Shown: positions 26,010 through 35,188 of the stretch, one piece after another
Layout of the letters: every line of letters begins with the position of its first letter
How positions within the stretch are numbered: position 1 is the first letter of the stretch
Source: Mucilaginibacter sp. SG564
GTDB lineage: Bacteria > Bacteroidota > Bacteroidia > Sphingobacteriales > Sphingobacteriaceae
Length of the DNA: 64,000 nt
Direction: 5' to 3'
Assembly: GCF_013149275.1 (NCBI RefSeq)
Contig: NZ_JABGNA010000013.1
Location: 62,001-126,000 of the forward strand
Translations under genes and position numbers: made by a program
The notes under the pieces: generated by a model
What the model was told of the DNA's origin: nothing
Database searches by the model: none
Seen by the model: the letters and a program-made list of their open reading frames with translations, nothing else

Positions 26010-26501
26010 TTAACCCCGGTAGCTACTAAAAATAAAACTATTGGCTTTGCGGGTGTTATGACAGTTAAAACATTGTTCTTTTGTAGGATGCAGCGCCTTT
26101 GTGGTTAAACTATCTTTATAGATAAATTCCTCATATCCCCAGCCGCCCGTTTCGTTAAACTGCGAGTTGTTTTTAACCATTACATCTATCAGTTTTCTTT
26201 TGCCCTCATATATATCCCCGTTTTTTTGGGGCAGGGATTCCAATACATCAAACACAATGATAGCGCCATCTGCAAACTGGCCCGTTTTATAACCCTCTAA
26301 GGCTTTTGCGTTGGCATAGATATGATGAAAGCCCGAATGTGATGCAAATGCAGGATTGTTGACAGCGGTTTTCACATGGGTCCAATTACGGTAACCTTCC
26401 GGAATTAAAATATCTCCCGACGGTTTCTTTTCGGCCCGGCTAAAGGAATACATCATGATCACCACGAGGCTTAACGAGCTAACTATAATTATCTTCTTCA
26501 T
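26010..26501 (-). CDS. Cytochrome P460-family c-type haem protein
   Basis: 163 residues with an N-terminal signal peptide (KIIIVSSLSLVVIMMYSFSRA), so periplasmic. Haem attachment motif CFNCH near residues 145-149 at the C-terminal end, as in the P460 family; the region IPEGYRNWTHVKTAV is the typical P460 start. P460 enzymes oxidise hydroxylamine through a lysine cross-link to haem, whereas many Bacteroidota homologues are of unknown role. No electron-transfer partner stands next to it. Confidence 0.87.
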   Translation of the reverse strand: MKKIIIVSSLSLVVIMMYSFSRAEKKPSGDILIPEGYRNWTHVKTAVNNPAFASHSGFHHIYANAKALEGYKTGQFADGAIIVFDVLESLPQKNGDIYEGKRKLIDVMVKNNSQFNETGGWGYEEFIYKDSLTTKALHPTKEQCFNCHNTRKANSFIFSSYRG

Positions 26502-26525
26502 AGGTTTGGGTTTAATTAACTATAT

Positions 26526-26533
26526 CAAACTTA
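26526..26533 (-). promoter_or_regulatory. Putative P460 gene promoter -7 box
   Basis: TAAGTTTG on the minus strand matches TAnnTTTG, 24 nt before the start codon. The -33 element is weak. Confidence 0.4.
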
Positions 26534-26597
26534 CAAATATTTGATAATAAACACATTATGCCAATATCACCTTTCAGAAGGGTAACAATTCAAAATC

Positions 26598-26677
26598 TGT
26601 CATCCTGAACGAAGTGAAGGATCTATTAACGAACTTTACAAGCGCCCAGCAGATGCTTCACTCCGTTCAGCATGACA
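26598..26677. repeat. Palindromic repeat family 3
   Basis: Starts TGTCATCCTGAACGAAGTGA, then GGATCTA; ends TCACTCCGTTCAGCATGACA. Fills the P460/rhamnosidase gap. Confidence 0.88.
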
Positions 26678-26707
26678 AATTAGTGCTATTTCTTCACTAT
26701 TATTATT

Positions 26708-29089
26708 TTAAATACTCAATTTGTTCTCACCTGCTTTAACCGGGTAACTTTTACCCTTCCATATCAACAGCCCCGATGTATTTGGCGGCAGATTGATCAA
26801 AACTGTCCATTTGTTTTTTATCAATTGATACTTTACAGACAGCTTGCCATTAGGATGCGGAATTTCGCCGCTTACGCTTTTCAGATCGCCTAAATGGGGT
26901 TCAATCTTAACCTGGTTGAAACCGGGCGCATAGCTATCCACTCCCAATATCGTCCGGTAAAACTCAATATTCGGACTGGCGCCCCAGGCGTGGCAGTCGG
27001 AGCGGTTATGTTCCAGGTCGGATATTTCGGCCCAGGTAGTGAGGCCCATATCGATATTCTTGCGCCATATATCCAGCCATTGCAGGTAATTGTTACCCAA
27101 ACCACCTTTTATTAGAGCCTGGTGCAGGTAGTATTTAAAATAGATAGTGCATTTGGTGATGGAGGTATCGGTAAGCATTTTTTTGCATACTGCTGTAGCA
27201 TCGGCATCGGCCAGCATGCCGGTTAGTACAGCCAGGGTGTTGGTGTGCTGCGAAAACAGTTGTTTATCTTCTGTATCGCCATATAGTTGCCGGCCCGCAT
27301 CCCAGTATTTATTTTGTATAGTAACTTTCAACTGTGCGGCTTTAGCCTTGTACATTTTGGCAAAGGCGGGCATACCCATTTTTGCTTCCATCTCGGCCGC
27401 CTGGTTGTAGGCCCACATTAGTTGCAGATCCAATACCGCGGAATGGCCTTCTTTACTTTGGGGAGCTTCGCCAAAATCCCAGCCTTTATCGCTTACCCAA
27501 TCTACAAAGGTCCAGTAGGGTGTATCTTTCAGGGAGCCATCGGCTTGCTGGTATTTGCTAAAGAAAGCGAGTACAGCCCTTGCCCCTTCCAGTTTATCTT
27601 TTACAAAGGCGCTGTCGGGCCGGTACATCCAGTAATCATGCAGCATGCCGATGTACCATAAAGAAAAGGTAGAAATGATCTGCGGCGAGAACGACGGATG
27701 ACGGCTCAGGGTTAATCCCTCGGCAATGCGCGATTGATCCATCTGGCTGATGGCGTTGCGGGCCAGGCGGTCGTCGCCGCTGTTATAGTACGATACCAGG
27801 GCTTGTATACGGGTGTCGCCAACATATTGCAGTTGTTCGTAGTAGGGGCAGTCGGTGTAAGTTTCGCCGGCGCAAAGGCGGGCGGTGCGCCAGCCAATGT
27901 CCAGGATCTTTTGCATTTCGGGCTTGCCGGTTTCCAATTTGGCATTCAGCTGAAAGGGGTAACCGGTGAAGGTGCCGTAAATATCATCGATGATTAAAGG
28001 ATCATCCCCCGTTTTAACCTGTAACTGGATGTACCGGTAAGTGCGCCAGGCCAGGGTAGTGAATGTTTGATCGGTCGAGCCATCAGCAATAATACTATCC
28101 CGGCGACCGGCAAAAATCTTCCCGTCCACATCGTTCCGGTTACCTTTAACTATACCGTGAGCCAGGCTATTGAACATGGATTCGGCATAGGTTAATTTGA
28201 TCGATGCATTTTTTCCTTTGCTAAAGTTGAGCGTAACAAAGGCATTGGTTAAATAAGTTTGATCGAGCAGTAAAGTAGCCGTAGCATTAGCGGGTATGGT
28301 AAGCGCTGTTTTTGCCGAGGGAAAAGATTTGGGGGCACTTACACCTTCGGCCTTGCGAAGCACGGGGATGCGCTGATATTTCAATTCCATTTGCGGCAAG
28401 GAGGATGGCACCAGCATCCAGCCAAAAGCATTCACGGTACCTTTGGGGTTACCATAGTCAACCCTGGTAGCATTTTTCCAGGAGCTGTCGTCAAAATCAG
28501 CAGCATTCCAGTTTTTGATAGCGGCGTTCATATCCACCAGTTCGCCCGGACCTGCAACATAATATGGATGATAACCGATACCGGTAAGCGGCCGGTAAGC
28601 TTTATCGCGGATGCATTTCCAGGTTTTATCGGTATTCACTATTTCTTCGGCGGCGGTATTACCCTGCATAATAAAACCCGTGCGGATAGAGATCTGCGCT
28701 TCGGGCCGGTAATCGCCTTCGTTCCAAACCAGGGCAGCTATGCTGTTATTGCCCGTTTTGAGATATGGAGCCAGGTCGACGGTTTCATAATTCCAGTAAT
28801 AGGTATCACCACGGGCAGGTCCCAATGATACCAGTGTTTGGTTCACGTACAGTTTATACCGGTTATCGGCCGATACATGGACTATGAATGATGCGGGCTT
28901 AGCGGTCAGGCTGATGTTTTTTCGAAAATGATAAACGCCATAATCTTTTGCCGGTTCATCGGCGGCGGTGATCCATACGGCTTTCCAATGGCCGCGCAAG
29001 AGTGATGGGGAAACGGTTTGCGCATTGGCAGCCGTGGTGATCAATAAACAAAAGAGCAGCAAGATGTGCTTAAAAACTGGCTTCATCAT
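26708..29089 (-). CDS. Secreted alpha-L-rhamnosidase (GH78-like)
   Basis: 793 residues with signal peptide (FKHILLLFCLLITTAANA). An N-terminal beta-sandwich begins at HWKAVWITAADEPAKDYGVYHFRKNI; a second sandwich holds YAESMFN...GKIFAGRRD. The (alpha/alpha)6 catalytic barrel starts near residue 380 with ETYTDCPYYEQLQYVGDTRIQ, the GH78 motif carrying acidic residues of the active site. A C-terminal sandwich (HLGDLKSVSGEIPHPNGKLSV) follows. Expected to remove terminal rhamnose from plant glycosides or polysaccharides in the periplasm. No SusC/D pair is adjacent. Confidence 0.9.
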   Translation of the reverse strand: MMKPVFKHILLLFCLLITTAANAQTVSPSLLRGHWKAVWITAADEPAKDYGVYHFRKNISLTAKPASFIVHVSADNRYKLYVNQTLVSLGPARGDTYYWNYETVDLAPYLKTGNNSIAALVWNEGDYRPEAQISIRTGFIMQGNTAAEEIVNTDKTWKCIRDKAYRPLTGIGYHPYYVAGPGELVDMNAAIKNWNAADFDDSSWKNATRVDYGNPKGTVNAFGWMLVPSSLPQMELKYQRIPVLRKAEGVSAPKSFPSAKTALTIPANATATLLLDQTYLTNAFVTLNFSKGKNASIKLTYAESMFNSLAHGIVKGNRNDVDGKIFAGRRDSIIADGSTDQTFTTLAWRTYRYIQLQVKTGDDPLIIDDIYGTFTGYPFQLNAKLETGKPEMQKILDIGWRTARLCAGETYTDCPYYEQLQYVGDTRIQALVSYYNSGDDRLARNAISQMDQSRIAEGLTLSRHPSFSPQIISTFSLWYIGMLHDYWMYRPDSAFVKDKLEGARAVLAFFSKYQQADGSLKDTPYWTFVDWVSDKGWDFGEAPQSKEGHSAVLDLQLMWAYNQAAEMEAKMGMPAFAKMYKAKAAQLKVTIQNKYWDAGRQLYGDTEDKQLFSQHTNTLAVLTGMLADADATAVCKKMLTDTSITKCTIYFKYYLHQALIKGGLGNNYLQWLDIWRKNIDMGLTTWAEISDLEHNRSDCHAWGASPNIEFYRTILGVDSYAPGFNQVKIEPHLGDLKSVSGEIPHPNGKLSVKYQLIKNKWTVLINLPPNTSGLLIWKGKSYPVKAGENKLSI

Positions 29090-29217
29090 CAGGTTTTATT
29101 TACGGTAATTAGCGGCAGGGGAAAGCCGTTGGCATATAATTTATAATGATAGCTAAAGTAATTAATTGATTTAGCCTATATCTTATCTGCAAAATCAGAA
29201 TGCACGGCATTCTGACG

Positions 29218-30624
29218 TTATTTTTTTGCCTTATGCAGTTCGGACCGGACACCTGAATTGATGAACCAGCCACCGGTCACAGAACCCGTTTTATCAGTTT
29301 CAAATTCTATCTGCCTGTCGGTGCCATCAGCATAAAAGAATTTGATGTTTGATTCGGGTTTCAGTTCTACATCCTCTGCGCCATGCTGATGGCGATATAG
29401 TTTCCCATCTTTTTTGATGATATCGAAATTTAAGGTTAAAGCCTGGAGCTTGCGCGAATAACTACCCAAATACTTATTTAATATAGCAGCATCAACAGTT
29501 ATTTCTTTATGCACATAGGGTAATGCCACCCGCATATCAAACAAGACCCCGGTAATACCATAAGCTATCGCCGATACCTCCGATTCGTTATTGGATAAAA
29601 CAATAATGGTAATATCTTGTACCGGGTAGCGGGTTAAAATAGTGCGGTATCCCGGCCATCCGCCGCTATGACTGATAGCAACCCCAAACTGATCGGCCCC
29701 GATGCTCACACCATAACCGTAATACTTTTTTGTTAAGGTATCCATTAATGATTGTGTGGAAAGCATCTCGTTCTGCGTAGCCAGGCTGAGTAATGTACTA
29801 TTTTTTATTGCCCTATCCCATTTTAAGAGATCGCCGGTTGTTGAATTAACGGTGCCATCTCCTGAAATACCATCCAGGTAAAAAACAGCATCGTCTTTTT
29901 TCGAGCTATCGGGAATTATATATTTTTTCAAACTATCTGCAAAAACATATCCATAAGCATAATTGGCAAGGGTGTCTGTTGATGAACGCCTGGTATTATA
30001 AACCTGTGAATGATCCATCCGCAGCGGGCCAAAAATATTTTTATACATAAAATACCGGTACGTTAAGCCGGATACTTTTTCAATGATGCTGGCCAGGATA
30101 GCATAACCGGTGTTGGAGTATTCAAACTTTTTACCGGGGGCAAAATTGGCCGGGATTTTTTCTGAAGCCAGAAAATTGATCATATCATCATTAAAAGCGA
30201 TCTTTTTATGATCCCATTTATTTTCCATGGCGCTCATATAATCGGGCAAACCGGATGTGTGTGTGAGCAGGTTTTGTATGGTTACACCTTTATATGGCAG
30301 CTGCGGGAAAAACTTTCGCAGGGTATCTGTTAAGGAGAGTTTGCCTTTTTCCATCAACATCAGGATACCCATGGCCGTGAATTGTTTGGAAACTGAGGCC
30401 AATTCAAACACGGAGTTGGTATCAAGCAATTGTTTTGTATCGTAGTTACGGTATCCAAATGCTTTTTGGTAAATCACTTTTCCGGCCCTTGCAACCAGTA
30501 CATTGCCGTTGAAGCCATTGATATTAACCTGGGCCTGCATAAAATTATCAATAGTGGCAGGATAATTCTGCTGAGCCAGCGAAGTTAATGGCAGTAAAAA
30601 GAGCAATAAAAGTATGTTTTTCAT
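29218..30624 (-). CDS. Secreted beta-lactamase-fold serine hydrolase (class C/PBP4*-like)
   Basis: 468 residues with signal peptide (NILLLLFLLPLTSLA). Active-site motifs: SVSK with the nucleophilic Ser (about 76-79), YSN (about 167-169) and HSGG (about 319-322) in place of KTG. An extra C-terminal domain of about 110 residues follows (YLGSYSRKLQALTLNFDII), as in DUF3471-like tails. Such proteins are peptidases, esterases or D-aminopeptidases; a role in beta-lactam resistance is not implied. Isolated gene. Confidence 0.9.
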   Translation of the reverse strand: MKNILLLLFLLPLTSLAQQNYPATIDNFMQAQVNINGFNGNVLVARAGKVIYQKAFGYRNYDTKQLLDTNSVFELASVSKQFTAMGILMLMEKGKLSLTDTLRKFFPQLPYKGVTIQNLLTHTSGLPDYMSAMENKWDHKKIAFNDDMINFLASEKIPANFAPGKKFEYSNTGYAILASIIEKVSGLTYRYFMYKNIFGPLRMDHSQVYNTRRSSTDTLANYAYGYVFADSLKKYIIPDSSKKDDAVFYLDGISGDGTVNSTTGDLLKWDRAIKNSTLLSLATQNEMLSTQSLMDTLTKKYYGYGVSIGADQFGVAISHSGGWPGYRTILTRYPVQDITIIVLSNNESEVSAIAYGITGVLFDMRVALPYVHKEITVDAAILNKYLGSYSRKLQALTLNFDIIKKDGKLYRHQHGAEDVELKPESNIKFFYADGTDRQIEFETDKTGSVTGGWFINSGVRSELHKAKK

Positions 30625-30738
30625 GGCCTTTAAAATTAATAATTACCCCTGTTAATAAAAAGCGAGCCTGACATAATAATACCTATAAGCAAAAATGGGA
30701 ATCACCTGTAAATCAGCGTTAAATATTTTTTTATGTAC

Positions 30739-30772
30739 TTGCCTTACATAAATCATCTATATTTAACTTTTG
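30739..30772 (+). promoter_or_regulatory. Putative promoter of the DUF2339 gene
   Basis: TTG, 22 nt, TAACTTTTG (one base longer than TAnnTTTG). It points to the start codon at 30787 and speaks against an earlier ATG at 30733. Confidence 0.4.
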
Positions 30773-30786
30773 CCAAACCTGTATCT

Positions 30787-33198
30787 ATGGAAATTGTAAC
30801 CGTACTTTTACTGCTGCTTATTATTTATTTGGTGGTAAATAATAAAACCGCTATTAACCATAAAATAGCCGATCTGGAGCTAAAAATACTGGAGCTAAAG
30901 GTAGTAATTGAGCGTTTAAAGACATCGCGTTTCACGGATGAGGAGGCCAGGAAAACGGAGGAACCTAAACCGGCCATCACCCCAACACCGCCTGTTGTTA
31001 AAGATGAACCCATTAATGTTCCCCAGCCCGAACCTGTTGCACCTCCCGAACCACAACCGGAACCCGAATTTATTAAACCAGATCATATTGAGCGCCAGCC
31101 CGAAGTGATATCAGATAGCCTGTCGGCCATTCACAGACCTGTAAAAACCGGCGAACATACGGCGCCGAAACCCAGGGAACCGAAACCATCTTTCTTTGAA
31201 AGTCACCCCGATCTGGAAAAATTCATCGGCGAAAACCTGATCAACAAAATTGGTATCGCCATACTGGTTTTGGCCATCGGTTTTTTTGTAAAATACGCTA
31301 TTGATAATGACTGGGTAGGCCCTATCGGTCGTGTGGGTATCGGCGTGGTGTGCGGAGCCATTTTAATTGGCATTGCGCACCGCCTGCGTAACAGCTATAA
31401 AGCGTTTAGCTCGGTATTGGTAGGTGGCGGTCTGGCTGTGTTTTATTTTACCATTACACTGGCCTTTCACCAGTTTAACCTGTTCAGTCAAACAGTAGCT
31501 TTTATTATTCTCATTGTGATCACCATTTTCGCGGTGGTGCTTTCGCTGCTGTATGATAAGCAGGAATTGGCCGTGATTGCCCTGGTAGGTGGTTTTGCCA
31601 GTCCGTTTATGGTAAGTACCGGGCATGCCAATTACGATGCTTTATTTATATATCTGCTGATTTTGAATACCGGCTTGCTTGTCATATCTTATTTTAAAGC
31701 CTGGCGGGTGCTTAACATTATCAGTTTTGTGTTTACGGTTATTGTTTTCGCATCGGTACTATATACGCTTACCGCGCCATCGTACCACATAGGCTTTATT
31801 TATGCCAGCATTTTTTATGTGCTATACTTTATTATCAATGTGGCGCATAATGTTAAGGAAAATAAAAAATTCATTGCCTCGGATTTTACCATCCTGCTGA
31901 GCAACACTGCGCTTTATTTTGCCGCAGGCCTGTATTTGCTTACGGTGATGAAGGAAGAGCAGTTCCGCGGCTTGTTTTGTATAAGCCTGGGCGTGGTAAA
32001 CCTGGTATTGTCCTACGTGCTGTTCCGCAATCGCAAGGTTGATACCAATATTTTGTACCTGCTCATCGGCATAACGCTTACCTTTATTTCGCTGGCTGCG
32101 CCAATACAGCTACATGGGCACAGCATCACTATATTCTGGGCATCCGAAACGGTACTGCTCTACTGGTTGTATCAGCGCTCATCCATCCAGCTCATGAAAC
32201 TTACCTCGCTGCTGCTTTGGGTAGCTATGCTGCTGAGCCTGCTGATGGATTGGTACCAGATATATGTAGACAATGATTTAAGCCTTACCGTTATTGCCAA
32301 TAAGGGTTTTATCACTACACTGGTTGCGGCTATCAGCTCGTACCTGTTATCGGTGCTGGTGAGTAAAGACAAAGCCCCCGCGCCGCAGGAGTTTGCAATC
32401 GACCGGCATGTTTTCAGTATCACTGCCCTGGCGCTTTTATTTTTAAGCGGCTTGTTTGAGGTGAACCATCAGTTTGTACATCATTTCCCAAATACCCCGC
32501 TTAACATTTTATATATGATGCTGTATACGCCTGCATTTGTGTATGTATATTACCTGGCATCGTTAAAAGTAAAAGCGCTCAATTTTAACGAAAAAATAAG
32601 GCTGGCCATACTCCTGATATGCGTTACAGTTTATCTGGCTTTAACCCCGCAGTTTTTCGACTTGCAGCGCCTGATGCTCGAGCAGCACAAAGTGCCTGCC
32701 GGTCATTTTACGGCGCATTGGATAGCCGCTATTTTTGTTGGTTTGTTGTTTTACCGCATTATTCGCCTGAGCCAGAAAAACCTGGATGCCGGCATGAAGG
32801 TATTGTTCACCTGGCTTATCAGTGCGGCGGTGGTATTGTTTTTAAGTTTGGAGATCAGCCTGCTGAGCAATTTGCTGTTTTATGGAAATAGCCACTCTAT
32901 AAATCGTATCGAAACGGTTTATATCAAAACCGGCCTGCCTATTTTGTGGGGATTGCTGTCTTTCGCGCTGATGTGGCTGGGAATGCGCCACAAATTAAAA
33001 GTAATGCGGATAGTATCGTTAAGCCTGTTTTCGTTAACGCTGCTTAAATTATTTTTGTTCGATATCAATAACATACCGGTAGCTGGCAAAATAGCGGCCT
33101 TCTTTTGCCTGGGCATTATACTGCTGGTGATATCATTCATGTACCAAAAGGTTAAAAAAATTATTGTTGATGATGAAGCCAAACCTAAGGATGAATAA
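30787..33198 (+). CDS. DUF2339-family polytopic membrane protein
   Basis: 803 residues. One N-terminal helix (about 3-18), a short coiled coil (AVINHKIADLELKILELKVVIERL-like, about 22-45), and a Pro/Glu-rich linker (about 55-130) with many PEP repeats. From residue 155 (NLINKIGIAILVLAIGFFVKYAIDNDWVGPIGRVGIGV, the DUF2339 signature) some 20 or more transmembrane helices follow. The function of DUF2339 is unknown; a link to envelope or surface-polymer transport is speculative. It overlaps the DUF3999-like gene by 8 nt, a pairing common in Bacteroidota. Confidence 0.9.
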   Translation: MEIVTVLLLLLIIYLVVNNKTAINHKIADLELKILELKVVIERLKTSRFTDEEARKTEEPKPAITPTPPVVKDEPINVPQPEPVAPPEPQPEPEFIKPDHIERQPEVISDSLSAIHRPVKTGEHTAPKPREPKPSFFESHPDLEKFIGENLINKIGIAILVLAIGFFVKYAIDNDWVGPIGRVGIGVVCGAILIGIAHRLRNSYKAFSSVLVGGGLAVFYFTITLAFHQFNLFSQTVAFIILIVITIFAVVLSLLYDKQELAVIALVGGFASPFMVSTGHANYDALFIYLLILNTGLLVISYFKAWRVLNIISFVFTVIVFASVLYTLTAPSYHIGFIYASIFYVLYFIINVAHNVKENKKFIASDFTILLSNTALYFAAGLYLLTVMKEEQFRGLFCISLGVVNLVLSYVLFRNRKVDTNILYLLIGITLTFISLAAPIQLHGHSITIFWASETVLLYWLYQRSSIQLMKLTSLLLWVAMLLSLLMDWYQIYVDNDLSLTVIANKGFITTLVAAISSYLLSVLVSKDKAPAPQEFAIDRHVFSITALALLFLSGLFEVNHQFVHHFPNTPLNILYMMLYTPAFVYVYYLASLKVKALNFNEKIRLAILLICVTVYLALTPQFFDLQRLMLEQHKVPAGHFTAHWIAAIFVGLLFYRIIRLSQKNLDAGMKVLFTWLISAAVVLFLSLEISLLSNLLFYGNSHSINRIETVYIKTGLPILWGLLSFALMWLGMRHKLKVMRIVSLSLFSLTLLKLFLFDINNIPVAGKIAAFFCLGIILLVISFMYQKVKKIIVDDEAKPKDE

Positions 33199-34414
33199 AA
33201 TATTAACCCTCACGGCGCTATTTTGCGGTTTGATGCTGTCGGCATCGGCACAGCAAAATTTCAAGTACCAGGCGGCCTTGCCCAAGGTAGATAGTCCCGG
33301 TTTTTATCGTATCAATCTGCTGCCTGCCTTTGTGGCCAAAGCAAAAGCCGATCTGTCCGACATCCGGATAGTTGATGCCAAGGGTAATTTTATCCCTTAT
33401 ATACAGGCCGGAAGCCTGCCGCAGAAAGACCAGAAAAGTTTTGTGGTTTTTAACCAGGTTGATGCAAAGCTAAGTACCGATACCGGCACCACTTTTACCA
33501 TTGAAAATAAAACCGGACTGGCGCTTGATCGTCTGTGGATAAAACTGCAAAACACGGCAGTACAGCGCAAAGTAAGCCTGGTAGGCAGCGACGATCTGAA
33601 ACAATGGTTCGCCATCCAGGAAGATATCCCATTGCAAGAAGCCGTGGTAAACAGTGAGGGTACTTACATGCAATCGCTGTCGTTCCCGGCAAGTAATTAC
33701 CGTTATCTTAAATTGCTGGTAAACGATAAAAACAAAACACCTATTAAATTTTTGCAGGCCGGTGTGTATACGGAGTACGCCGCTACTTTAAGCTACACCC
33801 CGGTTTCGCCCGTTCAACTAACCCGGGCCGATAGCAATAAAACCACTTACATCACCCTAAAACTAAACGACAGTTACCAGGTCAATAAACTGCATTTAAA
33901 CATAAGCGCACCCAAATATTTTAAGCGGGATGTATGGGTTTACCAGTTTACCGGGCACGATAAACAATTACTTGGCGAAGCGGAACTAAACTCCGCCAAA
34001 GCTACCGACCTGCTGATAGCAGCCAAGGCCAGCTATTTGCTCATCCAAATTGACAATGGTGATAATTTACCTTTAACTGTTGCGAGCGTGGATGCCTACC
34101 AATCTGCCGAATCGCTGATCAGTTACCTGGATGGCAAACAGACATACCGTTTACTCGCCGGCGATCAATCGGTACAGGCGCCAGAATATGATCTTAAGTT
34201 TTTTGCCGATAGTATCCGGGATAACACCCCGCAAATTAGTCATGAAACGGTTGGGCCAAACACAGCCTATCAAGCTAAACAACCAGCCAAAGCGGGTCGT
34301 GATTACACGGTATTCATCTGGGTAGCTATTGTGATTGCTGCTGGGCTACTATTGTTTTTAACCTTAAAGATGACCAAAGAGGTGAATAAAAAAGCGGGGG
34401 AAAAGAACGAGTAA
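33191..34414 (+). CDS. DUF3999-like exported protein, partner of DUF2339
   Basis: 407 residues from ATG 33191, which overlaps the end of the DUF2339 gene (ATGAATAA). Signal peptide NKILTLTALFCGLMLSASA; large beta-rich periplasmic part with discoidin-like stretches (SLSFPASNYRYLKLLVNDKNKTPI); one C-terminal helix (VFIWVAIVIAAGLLLFLTL, about 376-394) and a short basic cytoplasmic tail. It probably forms a complex with the DUF2339 protein. An earlier in-frame ATG at 33164 lacks a proper signal and is less likely. Confidence 0.85.
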   Translation: MNKILTLTALFCGLMLSASAQQNFKYQAALPKVDSPGFYRINLLPAFVAKAKADLSDIRIVDAKGNFIPYIQAGSLPQKDQKSFVVFNQVDAKLSTDTGTTFTIENKTGLALDRLWIKLQNTAVQRKVSLVGSDDLKQWFAIQEDIPLQEAVVNSEGTYMQSLSFPASNYRYLKLLVNDKNKTPIKFLQAGVYTEYAATLSYTPVSPVQLTRADSNKTTYITLKLNDSYQVNKLHLNISAPKYFKRDVWVYQFTGHDKQLLGEAELNSAKATDLLIAAKASYLLIQIDNGDNLPLTVASVDAYQSAESLISYLDGKQTYRLLAGDQSVQAPEYDLKFFADSIRDNTPQISHETVGPNTAYQAKQPAKAGRDYTVFIWVAIVIAAGLLLFLTLKMTKEVNKKAGEKNE

Positions 34415-34428
34415 AAGTTTATCCTACC

Positions 34429-34470
34429 CGTCATTGCGAGCGCAGCGTGGCAATCCCCTACTTCCAGAGC
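34429..34470. repeat. Half of a family 1 palindromic repeat
   Basis: Only the left arm (CGTCATTGCGAGCGCAGCG with GGCAATCCCC) is present; the mirror arm is missing and the GIY-YIG gene ends 14 nt further on. Confidence 0.8.
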
Positions 34471-34483
34471 AAAAATGCTAAAG

Positions 34484-34789
34484 CTATTCATTAGCCAACC
34501 CATCATATAAATCCTTCCATTCAGGATTGAACTTATTGATCAAATCTATCTTTGATTCCCGTTTACGATCTTTAAGAATCTTCTCAGCAGCAATAGCTTC
34601 TTCAATGTGTGGGTAAAAATTATAATAAACCAGCTTTGTGCAATTATATTTGGCAGTGAAGCTTTTAGGGTGGACCTTATTCTTATGCTCCCATATTCGC
34701 GTTATGATATCAGATGTTACACCTATATACAAAACCGAATGAGTTAGATTGGTGACGATGTAAATGCATCCACCTCTTTGCATGACCAT
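34484..34789 (-). CDS. GIY-YIG domain protein (UPF0213/YhbQ-like)
   Basis: 101 residues made of a single GIY-YIG nuclease domain: GGCIYIVTNLTHSVLYIGVTSDIITRIWEHKN (residues about 6-37), the Arg in TRIWEHK and a Glu near residue 66 (AAEKILKDRKR). Small stand-alone GIY-YIG proteins are abundant and often multi-copy in this group; their biological role is not settled. The start may be 34789 or 34783 (second Met). It sits amid repeats, so it may be part of a mobile or repeat-associated context, which is inference only. Confidence 0.85.
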   Translation of the reverse strand: MVMQRGGCIYIVTNLTHSVLYIGVTSDIITRIWEHKNKVHPKSFTAKYNCTKLVYYNFYPHIEEAIAAEKILKDRKRESKIDLINKFNPEWKDLYDGLANE

Positions 34790-34899
34790 ATCACAATATA
34801 ATAGTTATTTATGGAAATTATAAGTAGGCTATAAGAAAAGCGCAAGTAACGTGCTGACTGGGGTTACCATGCCATCGCGGAATAAGAAAATAACCATTA

Positions 34900-34918
34900 C
34901 GTCATTACAGCAATGACG
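34900..34918. repeat. Collapsed family 1 repeat
   Basis: CGTCATT and AATGACG tips separated by only 5 nt: the ends of a family 1 element without its body. Confidence 0.5.
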
Positions 34919-35067
34919 TGATGTGAAAGGATCCGCTCCCGCGAGATTAGCGTAGCGTATCTCGTGGGTGGCATGATTAAAGCTTTCAGCTTTAGTATTC
35001 AGCTGAAAGCTGAGGCCATAATCACCACGGGCTGAAAGCCCGCGGCAGTGGAGAAATAAAAAATATT

Positions 35068-35146
35068 TGTCATGCTGAACGGAGTGAAGCATCTATTCCG
35101 CACCTTGCAAGGTTCATAAATAGATCCTTCGTTCCTCAGGATGACA
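35068..35146. repeat. Palindromic repeat family 3
   Basis: Starts TGTCATGCTGAACGGAGTGA, ends TTCGTTCCTCAGGATGACA, with inner GATC-containing arms GCATCTATT/AATAGATCC. Confidence 0.85.
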
Positions 35147-35188
35147 AATAATATTCTTTATCTACACAAGAAGCGAAAGGCTTCCCAC

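Larger units (their letters stand above)
34790..35188. other. Repeat-rich intergenic region
   Basis: 399 bp with no gene. It holds a collapsed family 1 tip pair (34900-34918), three short palindromes (around GAGATTAGCGTAGCGTATCTC, AGCTTTCAGC/GCTGAAAGCT and GGGCTGAAAGCCC, 34938-35045) and a family 3 element (35068-35146). Confidence 0.7.
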
